Source of the DNA: Epilithonimonas arachidiradicis
Lineage (GTDB): Bacteria; Bacteroidota; Bacteroidia; Flavobacteriales; Weeksellaceae
Direction: 5' to 3'
Length of the DNA stretch: 64,000 nt
Assembly: GCF_003610695.1 (NCBI RefSeq)
Contig: NZ_RAQH01000003.1
Coordinates: forward strand, 310,001 to 374,000
Notes under the pieces: model-generated
What the model saw: only the letters and a program-made list of their open reading frames with translations
What the model was told of the DNA's origin: nothing
The model's database searches: none
Shown here: positions 24,674-34,363 of the stretch, in pieces
Layout of the letters: the number at the start of each line of letters is the position of its first letter
Position numbering within the stretch: position 1 is the stretch's first letter
Program-made: the position numbers and the translations under genes

Positions 24674-27532
24674 ATGAACACACAGCAATTTGTAAACCGC
24701 CATATCAGTCTCAATGAAGCTGATAAAGCGGAAATGCTTAACAAAATCGGGGTTAACAGTATCGATGAACTCATTTCTCAAACCATTCCGGACAGTATAA
24801 GATTAGAAAAAGATTTGGAGCTTTCTGAGCCGCTTTCGGAATACGAAATGTTACTCCATTCCAAAGATCTGGCATCTAAGAATGTTGATTTCGATACTTA
24901 CATCGGATTCGGTTACAACAACACGATCCTACCTTCTCCAATCCAAAGGAATATTCTTGAAAACCCAAGCTGGTACACAGCTTACACACCATATCAGGCA
25001 GAGATTGCACAAGGTAGGTTGGAAGCACTTCTTAATTTCCAGACAGTTGTTTGTGACTTAACAGGATTTCCGATGGCTAATGCTTCTCTATTGGACGAAT
25101 CTACGGCTGCTGCGGAAGCGATGCATATGTTCTTCAATAACAGAACGAAGGATCAGAAGAAAAACAATGCAATTAAATTCTTCGTTTCCGATTTAGTATT
25201 GCCACAGACGATCTCTGTATTGAAAACAAAAGCAGAAGGTCTTGGAATCGATATTATTGTAGGAAATCACGATAATCATCAATTTAATGATTCTTACTAC
25301 GGAATCTTGTTGCAATATCCTGGCAAAAATGGAATCGTTCTGGATTATACGGATTTTATCACTTCAGCAAAAGGATTTGATTTGCAGGTTGTAGTCGCTT
25401 GTGACCCGATGGCTTTGGTTAAACTGAAATCTCCTGCTTCAATGGGTGCCGATTGCGCAGTTGGAACTACACAGAGATTTGGTATTCCTATTGGTTATGG
25501 AGGTCCTCACGCTGCGTTTTTTGCTTGTAAAGACGATTATAAAAGAGATATTCCGGGTAGAATTATCGGTGTTTCTCAGGATATGTACGGAAGACGTGCA
25601 CTGAGAATGGCACTTCAGACCAGAGAACAGCATATCAAAAGGGAAAGAGCAACATCCAATATCTGTACTGCACAGGTTCTTTTGGCTGTAATGGCTGGGA
25701 TGTATGCTGTTTATCACGGTCCAAAAGGTCTTAATTTTATCGCTGACCAAATCCATTATAAAACCAATGCTTTAGCAGATGCTTTGAGAATTTTGGGTTA
25801 TGATATTGTGGATGAACCGGTTTTTGATACGGTGAAATTCAGACTTCACGAGGAAGAGAAGACTTCTTTGAGAATGAAGATGAGAGACCAGAAAATCAAT
25901 CTTAATTATTTCTCTCAGGGTATTGTAAGTATTTCAATTAATGAAACTACGACTGTTGAAAAGCTAAATAGATTGGTTGAAGCTTTTGCTCAATTCAAAG
26001 CTAAACAAGGTTATAAACTGACACTTAAAGAAGAATATTGGATTCCAGCTGAATTGTTGAGAACTGACGAGATTCTTAAAGAAGAGGTTTTTAATAAATA
26101 CCATACTGAAACTGAATTGATGCGTTACATCAAGCGTCTGGAAAGAAAAGATTTGTCTTTGACACATTCGATGATTTCTTTGGGTTCTTGTACAATGAAA
26201 CTGAATGCTGCAACGCAGATGATTCCGTTGTCTTGGGCAGAATGGGGAAGTATCCATCCATTTATCCCGACAGAACAGGCAGGCGGTTATCAGGAAATGA
26301 TTAAGCAGCTTGAGAAAGATTTGGCAGAGATTACTGGTTTTGCAGGAACATCACTTCAGCCAAATTCCGGTGCACAGGGCGAATATGCAGGATTAATGGT
26401 TATCCGCGAATATCACAAAAATAGAGGAGAAGGGCACAGAAATATCGTGTTGATTCCTCAATCTGCACACGGAACTAATCCTGCTTCTGCTGCAATGGCA
26501 GGAATGAAGATTGTAGTGGTGAAGAATCTTGAAAATGGAGAAATCGATTTTGAGGATTTGAAAGCTAAGACAGAACAGCATTCTGAGAACCTGTCATGTG
26601 TGATGATTACTTACCCTTCGACTTACGGTTTCTTCGATGCGAATATCAAAGAAATTACAAAACTAATCCACGAACACGGCGGACAAGTTTATATGGACGG
26701 TGCTAATATGAATGCTCAGGTTGGATTCACAAGTCCTGGAAATATCGGAGCAGACGTTTGTCACCTTAATCTTCATAAGACTTTTGCAATTCCTCACGGT
26801 GGTGGTGGTCCTGGTGTTGGTCCGATCTGTGTGGCGGAACATTTGGTCACTTTCTTACCAACCAATGCCAATATTCCAGTAGGAACAAAAGATGCGATTG
26901 AAGGGATTTCTGCTGCGCCTTATGGTTCTGGATTGATTCTTAATATCTCTTATGCTTATATCAAATTATTAGGAACTTCCGGTTTGAAAAAAGCTACTGA
27001 ATATGCGATTTTGAATGCTAATTATCTGAAAGAATTATTGGCAGAACATTTCCCGATTCTTTACGCCAATGCGAACGGCAGAGTAGCACACGAGTGTATC
27101 GTGGACTTCCGCCAATTCAAATCTTTGGGAATTGAAGTGGCCGACGTTGCAAAAAGATTGATGGATTACGGTTTCCACGCACCAACAGTGAGTTTCCCTG
27201 TAGCAGGTACATTGATGATTGAGCCAACTGAATCTGAAAGTAAAGAAGAAATCGAGCGTTTTGCTGAAGCATTAATCAGTATCAAAAATGAAATTGATGA
27301 GATTGCTAATGGTGAAGCTGATGCTACCAACAATGTTTTGAAAAATGCACCTCATACTGAGCAATTGGTCATCTCAGATAACTGGGATAAACCTTACGGC
27401 AGAGAAAAAGCAGCTTATCCACTAGAATGGGTAAGAACACACAAATTCTTTGCTACCGTTGCCAGAGTGGACGAAGCTTATGGTGACAGAAATCTGATTT
27501 GTACCTGCGAACCGATTGAAGCGTATATGTAG
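24674..27532 (+). CDS. gcvP: Glycine dehydrogenase (decarboxylating), P-protein
   Basis: The 952-residue protein is the full-length single-chain form of the glycine cleavage P-protein. It opens FVNRHISLNEADKAEML, has YTPYQAEIAQGRLE and LDESTAAAEAM in the first half, and the PLP lysine in HLNLHKTFAIPHGGGGPG (Lys702). It decarboxylates glycine and transfers the aminomethyl group to the lipoyl H-protein. The gcvT and gcvH genes are not in the window, so the pathway genes are split in this genome. A terminator follows at 27594-27620. Confidence 0.98.
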   Translation: MNTQQFVNRHISLNEADKAEMLNKIGVNSIDELISQTIPDSIRLEKDLELSEPLSEYEMLLHSKDLASKNVDFDTYIGFGYNNTILPSPIQRNILENPSWYTAYTPYQAEIAQGRLEALLNFQTVVCDLTGFPMANASLLDESTAAAEAMHMFFNNRTKDQKKNNAIKFFVSDLVLPQTISVLKTKAEGLGIDIIVGNHDNHQFNDSYYGILLQYPGKNGIVLDYTDFITSAKGFDLQVVVACDPMALVKLKSPASMGADCAVGTTQRFGIPIGYGGPHAAFFACKDDYKRDIPGRIIGVSQDMYGRRALRMALQTREQHIKRERATSNICTAQVLLAVMAGMYAVYHGPKGLNFIADQIHYKTNALADALRILGYDIVDEPVFDTVKFRLHEEEKTSLRMKMRDQKINLNYFSQGIVSISINETTTVEKLNRLVEAFAQFKAKQGYKLTLKEEYWIPAELLRTDEILKEEVFNKYHTETELMRYIKRLERKDLSLTHSMISLGSCTMKLNAATQMIPLSWAEWGSIHPFIPTEQAGGYQEMIKQLEKDLAEITGFAGTSLQPNSGAQGEYAGLMVIREYHKNRGEGHRNIVLIPQSAHGTNPASAAMAGMKIVVVKNLENGEIDFEDLKAKTEQHSENLSCVMITYPSTYGFFDANIKEITKLIHEHGGQVYMDGANMNAQVGFTSPGNIGADVCHLNLHKTFAIPHGGGGPGVGPICVAEHLVTFLPTNANIPVGTKDAIEGISAAPYGSGLILNISYAYIKLLGTSGLKKATEYAILNANYLKELLAEHFPILYANANGRVAHECIVDFRQFKSLGIEVADVAKRLMDYGFHAPTVSFPVAGTLMIEPTESESKEEIERFAEALISIKNEIDEIANGEADATNNVLKNAPHTEQLVISDNWDKPYGREKAAYPLEWVRTHKFFATVARVDEAYGDRNLICTCEPIEAYM

Positions 27533-27593
27533 CAATATAAATAATAGATTAAGAATTATAAATGATTTTACGATTCTTAATTATAAGAAAAAG

Positions 27594-27620
27594 ACCTCTC
27601 AATTTTTGAGAGGTTTTTTT
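27594..27620 (+). terminator. Intrinsic terminator after gcvP
   Basis: ACCTCTCAA (27594-27602) pairs with TTGAGAGGT (27606-27614) around a 3-base loop and continues into seven T residues. Confidence 0.92.
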
Positions 27621-27797
27621 ATGTTTTATTAAATCATCCTATTCCGGTGAATCCTAATAGATTGGCTTATAAAAGGGATGAAAAAATCACCTGAATTATT
27701 TTTGAATTATTCAAAAAAATAAACAAATATTATTATTGGTATAGTAATTGAATATTTGATCGTGTATCTCTCTGAATATGGTAATATTTGGAAAACA

Positions 27798-27819
27798 AGT
27801 ATAATAATCCAATTATACT
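27798..27819. promoter_or_regulatory. Perfect inverted repeat upstream of the OmpA gene
   Basis: AGTATAAT (27798-27805) and ATTATACT (27812-27819) are exact reverse complements around AATCCA. It lies 33 bases before the ATG and may be a leader hairpin or a regulator site. Confidence 0.5.
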
Positions 27820-27852
27820 ATCAATAAGTAAAACAATTAAAATTTATTTTTT

Positions 27853-29271
27853 ATGAAATCAAAATTAACCATTTTGTCACTGGCCTTGGCGTGCCCGGCC
27901 GTGATGTTCTCGCAAGAAATGACACAGACCACCTCAGCTCCAGTTGAACCTACAACAATGGAGACAATGCCAAGTTACAACAGCTGGTCTATCTCTTTTG
28001 GTGGCGGTATTCCATTTATGCAGCAAGCGGACCTAAAATCTATCCAGAGTGGCAATACATTGGTGGGCTATTCAGCTTACTTTAGTATTGACAAAGCGCT
28101 TTCTCATACATTTGGACTGAAGTTACAATACGACCGTGGGGAAACCAGACAAGGGTACTTCAATACAAAAGATGCAGCTCCGGCGAACGCTGCTGCTAAT
28201 CTACAAGTTGCCGGAAGAACACAATATGATGGGATTTCCCTTATTGGAGATGTTAACCTATCTAACTTACTAAGAAGAGTAGATAGAAAAGCGGATTTCA
28301 GATGGGCGATCCACGGCTATGCTGGGGTTGGTGTTCTGGCTTACCGTGCTTATCAGAAAGATGAATTCGGTCAAAGACTGATGACAGAGAATAAACCATT
28401 CAAATTTAATTCCCTGTTTGGACAGGCAGGTGCTGGTTTGAAATATAAAATCAGTAACAGAGTGGACATCGAAGGTAGATTGATGTACGTCGTAACAGGT
28501 GATGATGCTTTTGATGGTGGTGGAGACCAATATAGTGCTGTCAACAGCATCAGTGCTAAACATTCGGATAACTTCTTCAATGCAACACTTGGTTTATCCA
28601 TCAATCTAGGTAAGAATGCTAACCATATCATGTGGGTGGATCCTTTGAAAGATATCTATAACAGAATCGATGAATTGGAAACCAAAGTGGATAATATCCA
28701 ACTTTGTAAGTCAGGTGATGCTGATAACGATGGGGTTTGCGATGACTGGGACAGACAGCTTGACACACCTGCAGGAGCTAGAGTAGACGGTGCTGGTGTT
28801 GCCCTGGACGTAGATATGGATGGTGTTATCGATTTATATGATAAATGTGTAACCGTGCCTGGTCCTGTAGAAAATAATGGTTGTCCTACAACCACTTCCA
28901 ATAACGGCCTAGTGAGCGAAAATGAAACAAAACTGGATGGAATTGAGTTCGATTTGAATTCTGACAGAATCCTTCCGAGCAGTAACCCTATCCTTAACAG
29001 TGCCATCAGCTATATCAACTCTTCTAATGACTCTTATACCGTTGTAGGTGCAACAGATACCAGAGGTACTGATGCTTATAACCAGACTTTGTCTGAAAGA
29101 AGAGCGAGCAATGTTAAACAATATCTGATCAATAATGGTGTGCAATCTAGCAGAATAGATATCCAGGGTAATGGTAAGCACGATCTAAAATATCCGGAAT
29201 GTGACCCGGCTTCCAAATGTCCGGAATGGAAAAATAGAGCTAATAGAAGAGTATATTTTAAAGCAAAATAA
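27853..29271 (+). CDS. OmpA family outer-membrane protein with thrombospondin type 3-like repeats
   Basis: This 472-residue protein has a signal peptide (ALACPAVMFSQ). It continues with an N-terminal beta-barrel of about residues 40-265 (SISFGGGIPFMQ to ATLGLSINLGKN), a calcium-binding TSP3-like linker (DADNDGVCDDWDRQ, then DVDMDGVIDLYDKC) and a C-terminal OmpA peptidoglycan-binding domain (IEFDLNSDRILP, DTRGTDAYNQTLSERRASNVK). The order barrel, TSP3, OmpA is the standard Bacteroidota architecture. It should tether the outer membrane to peptidoglycan and is probably abundant: it has its own long promoter region and a strong terminator. Confidence 0.95.
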   Translation: MKSKLTILSLALACPAVMFSQEMTQTTSAPVEPTTMETMPSYNSWSISFGGGIPFMQQADLKSIQSGNTLVGYSAYFSIDKALSHTFGLKLQYDRGETRQGYFNTKDAAPANAAANLQVAGRTQYDGISLIGDVNLSNLLRRVDRKADFRWAIHGYAGVGVLAYRAYQKDEFGQRLMTENKPFKFNSLFGQAGAGLKYKISNRVDIEGRLMYVVTGDDAFDGGGDQYSAVNSISAKHSDNFFNATLGLSINLGKNANHIMWVDPLKDIYNRIDELETKVDNIQLCKSGDADNDGVCDDWDRQLDTPAGARVDGAGVALDVDMDGVIDLYDKCVTVPGPVENNGCPTTTSNNGLVSENETKLDGIEFDLNSDRILPSSNPILNSAISYINSSNDSYTVVGATDTRGTDAYNQTLSERRASNVKQYLINNGVQSSRIDIQGNGKHDLKYPECDPASKCPEWKNRANRRVYFKAK

Positions 29272-29293
29272 ATTTTAATTTTTCTATTGAAGG

Positions 29294-29321
29294 AGACTGT
29301 CAGCAATGGCAGTCTTTTTTT
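29294..29321 (+). terminator. Intrinsic terminator after the OmpA gene
   Basis: AGACTGTCA (29294-29302) pairs with TGGCAGTCT (29307-29315), one G-T wobble, with a GCAA tetraloop, followed by a run of T. Confidence 0.88.
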
Positions 29322-29367
29322 ATTGACGTAATAAGGTCGAATTGAATGTGACTTTCAAAATAATAAT

Positions 29368-29396
29368 TTGTCAGTGAAAAAAAATCTTTATTTTAG
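29368..29396 (+). promoter_or_regulatory. Promoter of the lipocalin-like lipoprotein gene
   Basis: TTG (29368-29370), an 18-base spacer and TATTTTAG (29389-29396) match the -33/-7 pattern with one mismatch. A possible in-frame TTG start is the -33 element itself, which supports choosing the ATG at 29413. Confidence 0.6.
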
Positions 29397-29412
29397 TAAA
29401 AAAGTTGTGAAA

Positions 29413-29850
29413 ATGAAAAAGAATATCTTATTAGCACTATGTACCATCGGTCTTTTAGCAAGCTCTTGTTCAAAGGATGAAGAAAGTACCCAGGAGTTTT
29501 CCATTGTTGGCATTTGGAGTCCATCCAGAGAAATCGTGGTTGGCAGCAATGGTGTAACCATCTCCAATACGGCTTACACCGATTGTTATAAGGCCAGCAC
29601 CTTTGATTTCAAGTCTGATAATAAAATGACATCGCATATTTATAACACAGACGGAGCAGGGGATTGTAAAAATTATGGTATCGTAACGGTCTCTTACAGT
29701 TATGATCATAATGCAAAAAAACTTATTATCGACGGAGAAGATGTTGAAATAGTAAGTAGAACCAATAACGAATTGCAGTTCGTGTCAGACTATGATGATG
29801 TGGATGGTGACGGCAAAGATGATAAGATTGTAACTGTTTTGGTTAAATAA
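29413..29850 (+). CDS. Lipocalin-like lipoprotein
   Basis: The 145-residue protein begins MKKNILLALCTIGLLASSC, a clean lipoprotein signal. The mature region SIVGIWSPSREIVVGSNG and the closing DGEDVEIVSRTNNELQFV, ending DDKIVTVLVK, fit the lipocalin-like small lipoproteins common in flavobacteria, which form a short beta-barrel. The DDVDGDGKDDK stretch resembles a calcium-binding loop. Ligand unknown. It lies between two terminators and is thus a single-gene unit. Confidence 0.75.
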   Translation: MKKNILLALCTIGLLASSCSKDEESTQEFSIVGIWSPSREIVVGSNGVTISNTAYTDCYKASTFDFKSDNKMTSHIYNTDGAGDCKNYGIVTVSYSYDHNAKKLIIDGEDVEIVSRTNNELQFVSDYDDVDGDGKDDKIVTVLVK

Positions 29851-29860
29851 AATCTCAAAA

Positions 29861-29890
29861 AAAAGACTAACGTATCGAAGTTAGTCTTTT
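29861..29890. terminator. Bidirectional terminator between the lipoprotein and DUF3817 genes
   Basis: AAAAGACTAAC (29861-29871) pairs exactly with GTTAGTCTTTT (29880-29890) around an 8-base loop, with T and A tracts outside. Confidence 0.92.
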
Positions 29891-29897
29891 TTATTTC

Positions 29898-30212
29898 TTA
29901 TGAAGCCGTTAAAGATTCTTTCTTCAGTTGCTTATCAATCAGGAAAGGCAGAAAGGGAAGTACCGACGCTATCAGGTAATAGATTATTCTTAAAATACTC
30001 CAACGGTATTTGAACGCTGCAACAACCAGAACTGCAAAGTAGAAAAGAAATAACCAACCGTGTATCCATCCCATATATTTGACGCCTTCTGGGATATCCC
30101 AAATATATTTTAAAGGCATTGCAATAAACAACAGTATCAAATAAGAAATGGCTTCCACCAAAGCCGTATGACGATATAGATTGATTAGTTTGAATTTTTT
30201 TCCTTCTGACAT
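29898..30212 (-). CDS. DUF3817 family membrane protein
   Basis: The 104-residue protein has three membrane helices and the DUF3817 signature YRHTALVEAISYLILLFIAMP, KYIWDIPEGVKYMGWIHG, then LFLFYFAVLVVAAFKYRW. The function of this integral membrane family is unknown. The frame is open further upstream, but the start at ATG 30212 (MSEGKKFKLINLYRHT) fits the family length best. Confidence 0.85.
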   Translation of the reverse strand: MSEGKKFKLINLYRHTALVEAISYLILLFIAMPLKYIWDIPEGVKYMGWIHGWLFLFYFAVLVVAAFKYRWSILRIIYYLIASVLPFLPFLIDKQLKKESLTAS

Positions 30213-30339
30213 TGTATGTTGATTTGAGATAATATTGATATTAAAAGACAAAGAAACGAATTACTTCCTAGAATCTAAAAGTGAAATCTCATTCCAAAGT
30301 TAAATTTCCATCAATATTAATCATCGTTTCCAAATTCTA

Positions 30340-30894
30340 TTAGTTTCCCCAATTAACATTCAGGTTGTTTTCTTTGGCAAAAGCTTTTCCGTCATCCATC
30401 AGGTCGATGTACATCTGTTCGAATTTGGCCGCATATTTTTGTTCGATAACATTGATGATTTCGTCTTTCTTGGCTTGGTCTGCTTTGCTGTCGCAGAGTT
30501 TAGCATAATTGGTGTATTCGTTTTTATAAACAGGAATTACGTATTCATATAGTGCCACAGATTTTTCCTTGATGGCCTTTCTATCATCAGAATTAGCATT
30601 CAGCGCTTTGATATCGTTCAAAGATTTTTCCAGATAAGCGATTTTGTTGTTGACGAAAGTAATGGCTTCATCAGCTTTATTCTTACTGGAAGGGATATCA
30701 GCAAATTCAACCGTTTCGTCATTGATATGTTTTGCCAAAGTAGGGGTTGCAAAATCATTGATGATATTGGTATTCAGAACTGCGATTCCAAAAAATTTGT
30801 CGGGAGATTCTGAACAGGATTGAAGGGATAGCGTAAAGATAGCAACCATTGATGCAGCCGAATACTTGGTAATGATTTGTGTGATGTTTTGCAT
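30340..30894 (-). CDS. Hypothetical helical lipoprotein
   Basis: The 184-residue protein starts MQNITQIITKYSAASMVAIF and has a lipobox SLQSC near residue 28, so it is a predicted lipoprotein. The mature protein is helical and charged, with KADEAITFVNNKIAYLEKSL and a lysine-rich NEYTNYAKLCDSKADQAKK segment, which suggests a helical bundle. I do not recognise a family. The frame is open 18 codons upstream, but the signal peptide favours ATG 30894. It sits 127 bp upstream of DUF3817 on the same strand. Confidence 0.65.
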   Translation of the reverse strand: MQNITQIITKYSAASMVAIFTLSLQSCSESPDKFFGIAVLNTNIINDFATPTLAKHINDETVEFADIPSSKNKADEAITFVNNKIAYLEKSLNDIKALNANSDDRKAIKEKSVALYEYVIPVYKNEYTNYAKLCDSKADQAKKDEIINVIEQKYAAKFEQMYIDLMDDGKAFAKENNLNVNWGN

Positions 30895-31388
30895 ATGATA
30901 TAGATTTAATTTTTTGACTGATTCCGAATAACATTTAGTTTTTAACAAGAATTGAATGCCGATGCTTATTGAGAAAAACCATTAATTGTTCAGCCCAGTC
31001 TTGCAGCAAATTTCAGACCTTTTAAACCGATTGAGGTATAAATTATCATAAGGTTTTCATTCTCTGTTATTTTAAATTTTAATGCAATTAAGACTTTATA
31101 AATTATGCCAATCAGTATTTTAGTTAACTGAGTCAAATCTATCAAGTTTAATAAAAGATTGCTTTACTTCTTTCGCAATAAATGACTTTTGAAATGTCTT
31201 ATCAAACCCAAATATTCCTACCTTTTGCCCATTAGGCAAAACAAAGCTAATGAGTTTGGAACTAAGGAACATTAGAATTAGTGTGGATTGCCTTTACTTT
31301 TCATTCTTCTCATCAGTAACAATCCTCACTTCTTTGTGACTAATAAAATGTTGCGTAAATTACGCTCCGAAAAAATAAAAGTATTACT
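30895..31388. other. Long intergenic region between divergent lipoprotein and M16 peptidase genes
   Basis: Nearly 500 bases without a gene. I see two structures: a hairpin at 31224-31242 (TTTTGCC, five-base loop, GGCAAAA) and a palindrome at 31353-31365 (GCGTAA-A-TTACGC) just upstream of the peptidase start. A CTTTGTGACT stretch at 31332-31341 equals ten bases of the dispersed repeat arm but has no partner. Confidence 0.6.
31353..31365. promoter_or_regulatory. 13-bp palindrome upstream of the M16 peptidase gene
   Basis: GCGTAAATTACGC is a perfect palindrome around a central A, 24 bases before the ATG. Its position suits an operator or leader hairpin. No known regulator is assigned. Confidence 0.4.
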
Positions 31389-34301
31389 ATGAAGAAACTA
31401 TTTATTTCGATTTCACTATTATTTATGATGAATGCAATGGCACAGAAATTTGAAACACAAACCGCTACAGATAAACAAGGCTACACCTACGAGACGGTAA
31501 AAAATGACCAATCGGGCGTTAGGGTTTACACCTTAAAAAACGGACTGAAAGTCTATCTTGCTAAAAATGATGATGCACCAAGAATCCAGACTTACATTCC
31601 TGTAAGAACAGGTTCTAATAACGACCCAAGCGACAATACAGGATTAGCACATTACCTGGAACATATGGTTTTCAAGGGAACTTCTAAATTGGGAACCAGC
31701 GACTGGGCAAAAGAAAAAGCATTGTTGGCACAGATTTCCGACTTGTATGAACAGCACAAAGCAGAAAAAGATCCTGCAAAGAAAAAAGCATTATACAAGA
31801 AAATCGATGAGGTTTCTCAGGAAGCGTCAAAATATGCGATCGCTAATGAGTATGATAAAGCGATCTCTTCTCTTGGAGCAACCGGAACCAATGCGCACAC
31901 CTGGCTGGACGAAACGGTTTACAAAAACAATATTCCATCCAATGAACTGGAAAAATGGCTAAAAGTTGAACACGAGCGTTTCTCTGAATTGGTTTTGAGA
32001 TTATTCCACACAGAGTTGGAAGCGGTTTACGAAGAGTACAACCGTGCTCAGGATAATGATGGAAGATTGGTGAATTATGCCATGATGGAAGCGCTTTTCC
32101 CAAAACATCCAAATGGTCAGCAAACGACAATTGGAACATCTGAGCATTTGAAAAGTCCTTCTATGGTGGCGATTCATAAATATTTTGATACTTATTATGT
32201 GCCTAATAATATGGCAGTAGTTTTAGTTGGTGATTTAGATTTTGATAAAACAATTAAACTGGTGGATCAGTATTTTGGCACATTCAAATATAAAGAGTTG
32301 CCGATGAAGAAAATGGTTTCTGAAGAGCCAATGACGAGCATTGTCTCAAGAACCGTGAAAAGCCCTTCTGCACCAAGAATGACCTTGGCCTGGAGAACAG
32401 ATTCTAACGGAACCCAGGAAGCCAGATTAGCTGATGTAGTTGCAGAGATATTAAGTAACAGCGGTGATGCAGGTTTAATCGACCTTAACATCAATCAAAA
32501 GCAAAAAACGTTAGGAGCTGGTGCTTACGAATCGCCCTTCAAAACGTATGGTGCATTTGTTTTAAGCGTGGTTCCAAAAGATGGACAAAGCTTCGATGAT
32601 GCTAAAAAATTGCTATTGGAACAAATCGATTTAGTTAAGAAAGGACAATTCCCGGATTGGATGCTGAACGCAATAGTAAATGATTTGAAAGTTCAGAGAA
32701 TGAAACGTTGGGAAACGGCAGATGGATTGGCTACAACATTATATTCAACTTACATAGGTAACAGAACGTGGGAGCAGGAGCTGGACGAAATCAACCAATA
32801 CGAAGCGATTACCAAAGCGGATATAGTAAAGTTTGCTAACGAATTCTTCAAGGATAACTATGTTGTTGTTTACAAAGAAAAAGGTGTGAATGATAAACTG
32901 GTGCGTGTAGAAAACCCGGGAATCACACCAATTAAACTAAACAGAGAGGCGCAATCGCCTTTTCTGAAAGACATCATCAATACCAAATCTTCTGACATCA
33001 AACCGGAATTTATTGATTTCAAAACCGCCATTGCAACTTCTACAATCAAAGACAAAAAAGTTAGCTTCATCAAGAATAAATACAATGAAGTGGCTCAGGT
33101 GAATTATGTTTTCCCTTTCGGGACTGATAATGACAAAGAACTGGCGCTGGGTGTAACGGTTCTTCAATATCTTGGAACGGATAAATACACGCCGGAACAA
33201 CTGAAAGAAGAGTTCTACAAACTGGGAATTACGAATCAATTCAGAACGTCAAACGACCAGATGATTATTGCGCTAAGCGGATTGGAAAGCAATATGAAGA
33301 AAGGAGTAGAGCTGATGAATCACTGGATCAATAACGTGAAAGCAGATCAAGCTATCTACGACCAAACGGTTAATACCATTTTGGAATCCAGAGAAGTGGC
33401 GAAGAAAGACAAGAACAGGATAATGGCTGCGTTGGCTAACTATGCTAAATTTGGTAAAGACTCCAGAATGACGGATGTGATTTCTAAAGACCGTTTGAAA
33501 AGCATCAACGTAACTGAATTGATTTCTAAAATCAAAACATTGAACGAATATCCTTACGAAGTTTTCCTTTACGGAGAAGACCAAAAAGGATTGGAAAAAG
33601 CGGTGAAGCCTTACATTGTTAATACAAAATTACAGCCTGCAGCTGCTAAAGAATATGCTGAACCTGCAACTGCCGGAAAAGTGTATTTCACGCCGTATGA
33701 TATGGTCCAGATGGAAATGTCTAAGGTTGCAAAAGCTGGTAATGTGAATGTCGCGAACTTCGGAAAAGCGAGTGTTTTCAATGAGTATTTTGGGCGTGGA
33801 TTGTCTTCTATCGTGTTCCAGGAAATTAGAGAAAGTAAGTCTCTGGCATATTCAGCTTATGTATCTTATGCCAATGCGACGGAGAAAAATCACGCGAACT
33901 ATGTGACTAACTACATCGGAACTCAAGCTAACAAATTACCATTAGCAGTTGCTGCAATGGGTGATCTAATGGCAGAATTACCTCAAATCCCGGCTCAGTT
34001 TGAGAATGCAAAAGGATCTGCTTTGAAACAAATCGCATCTAACAGAATCAACCGAACGGTAACTTACTACAATCAGTTATCGCTTAAGAAATTAGGAATA
34101 GATTACGATGTGAGAAAAGATATCTATGCCGAGATCCAAAAACTGACTTTGCCAGAATTAACCAGTTTCTACAATACCGAAATCAAACCGTTGCAATACA
34201 ACACGGCAATCATCGGTAAAAAAGAAAACCTGAATATGGAGTCTATCAACAAGATGGGAACTTTCACAGAAGTAAGTCTTGAGGAGATTTTCGGATATTA
34301 A
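31389..34301 (+). CDS. M16 family zinc metallopeptidase (two-domain)
   Basis: The 970-residue protein has a signal peptide (ISLLFMMNAMAQ) and two tandem M16 units. The first has the inverted zinc motif HYLEH (residues 88-92, in GLAHYLEHMVFKGT) and the distal glutamate region HTELEAVYEEYNRAQD. The second half (from about residue 540) lacks HxxEH and ends with LGIDYDVRKDIYAEIQKLT; it is the inactive M16_C-like unit. An insert of about 50 residues with HKAEKDPAKKKALYKK follows the zinc motif. It likely degrades peptides in the periplasm. A terminator follows at 34324-34353. Confidence 0.94.
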   Translation: MKKLFISISLLFMMNAMAQKFETQTATDKQGYTYETVKNDQSGVRVYTLKNGLKVYLAKNDDAPRIQTYIPVRTGSNNDPSDNTGLAHYLEHMVFKGTSKLGTSDWAKEKALLAQISDLYEQHKAEKDPAKKKALYKKIDEVSQEASKYAIANEYDKAISSLGATGTNAHTWLDETVYKNNIPSNELEKWLKVEHERFSELVLRLFHTELEAVYEEYNRAQDNDGRLVNYAMMEALFPKHPNGQQTTIGTSEHLKSPSMVAIHKYFDTYYVPNNMAVVLVGDLDFDKTIKLVDQYFGTFKYKELPMKKMVSEEPMTSIVSRTVKSPSAPRMTLAWRTDSNGTQEARLADVVAEILSNSGDAGLIDLNINQKQKTLGAGAYESPFKTYGAFVLSVVPKDGQSFDDAKKLLLEQIDLVKKGQFPDWMLNAIVNDLKVQRMKRWETADGLATTLYSTYIGNRTWEQELDEINQYEAITKADIVKFANEFFKDNYVVVYKEKGVNDKLVRVENPGITPIKLNREAQSPFLKDIINTKSSDIKPEFIDFKTAIATSTIKDKKVSFIKNKYNEVAQVNYVFPFGTDNDKELALGVTVLQYLGTDKYTPEQLKEEFYKLGITNQFRTSNDQMIIALSGLESNMKKGVELMNHWINNVKADQAIYDQTVNTILESREVAKKDKNRIMAALANYAKFGKDSRMTDVISKDRLKSINVTELISKIKTLNEYPYEVFLYGEDQKGLEKAVKPYIVNTKLQPAAAKEYAEPATAGKVYFTPYDMVQMEMSKVAKAGNVNVANFGKASVFNEYFGRGLSSIVFQEIRESKSLAYSAYVSYANATEKNHANYVTNYIGTQANKLPLAVAAMGDLMAELPQIPAQFENAKGSALKQIASNRINRTVTYYNQLSLKKLGIDYDVRKDIYAEIQKLTLPELTSFYNTEIKPLQYNTAIIGKKENLNMESINKMGTFTEVSLEEIFGY

Positions 34302-34323
34302 TCTTAATTGAATTTTAAATAAG

Positions 34324-34353
34324 AAAAGTGGAGCAGAAGTGCTTCACTTTTTT
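34324..34353. terminator. Terminator after the M16 peptidase gene
   Basis: AAAAGTGGAGCA pairs with TGCTTCACTTTT with one G-T wobble around GAAG, then TT. It lies just before the stop of a convergent gene and can act in both directions. Confidence 0.85.
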
Positions 34354-34363
34354 GTTTTTGATG

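Larger units (their letters stand above)
27533..27852. other. Intergenic region between gcvP and the OmpA gene
   Basis: About 320 bases contain the gcvP terminator, a long AT-rich stretch that must hold the porin promoter, and the 22-bp inverted repeat at 27798-27819. Two near-repeats, GAATATTTG and TAATATTTG, resemble -7 boxes imperfectly; I cannot fix the promoter. No reading frame is convincing. Confidence 0.6.

Noticed and set aside
31332-31341. CTTTGTGACT, identical to part of the dispersed repeat arm
   Set aside because: Only ten bases match, and there is no inverted partner within about 150 bp.
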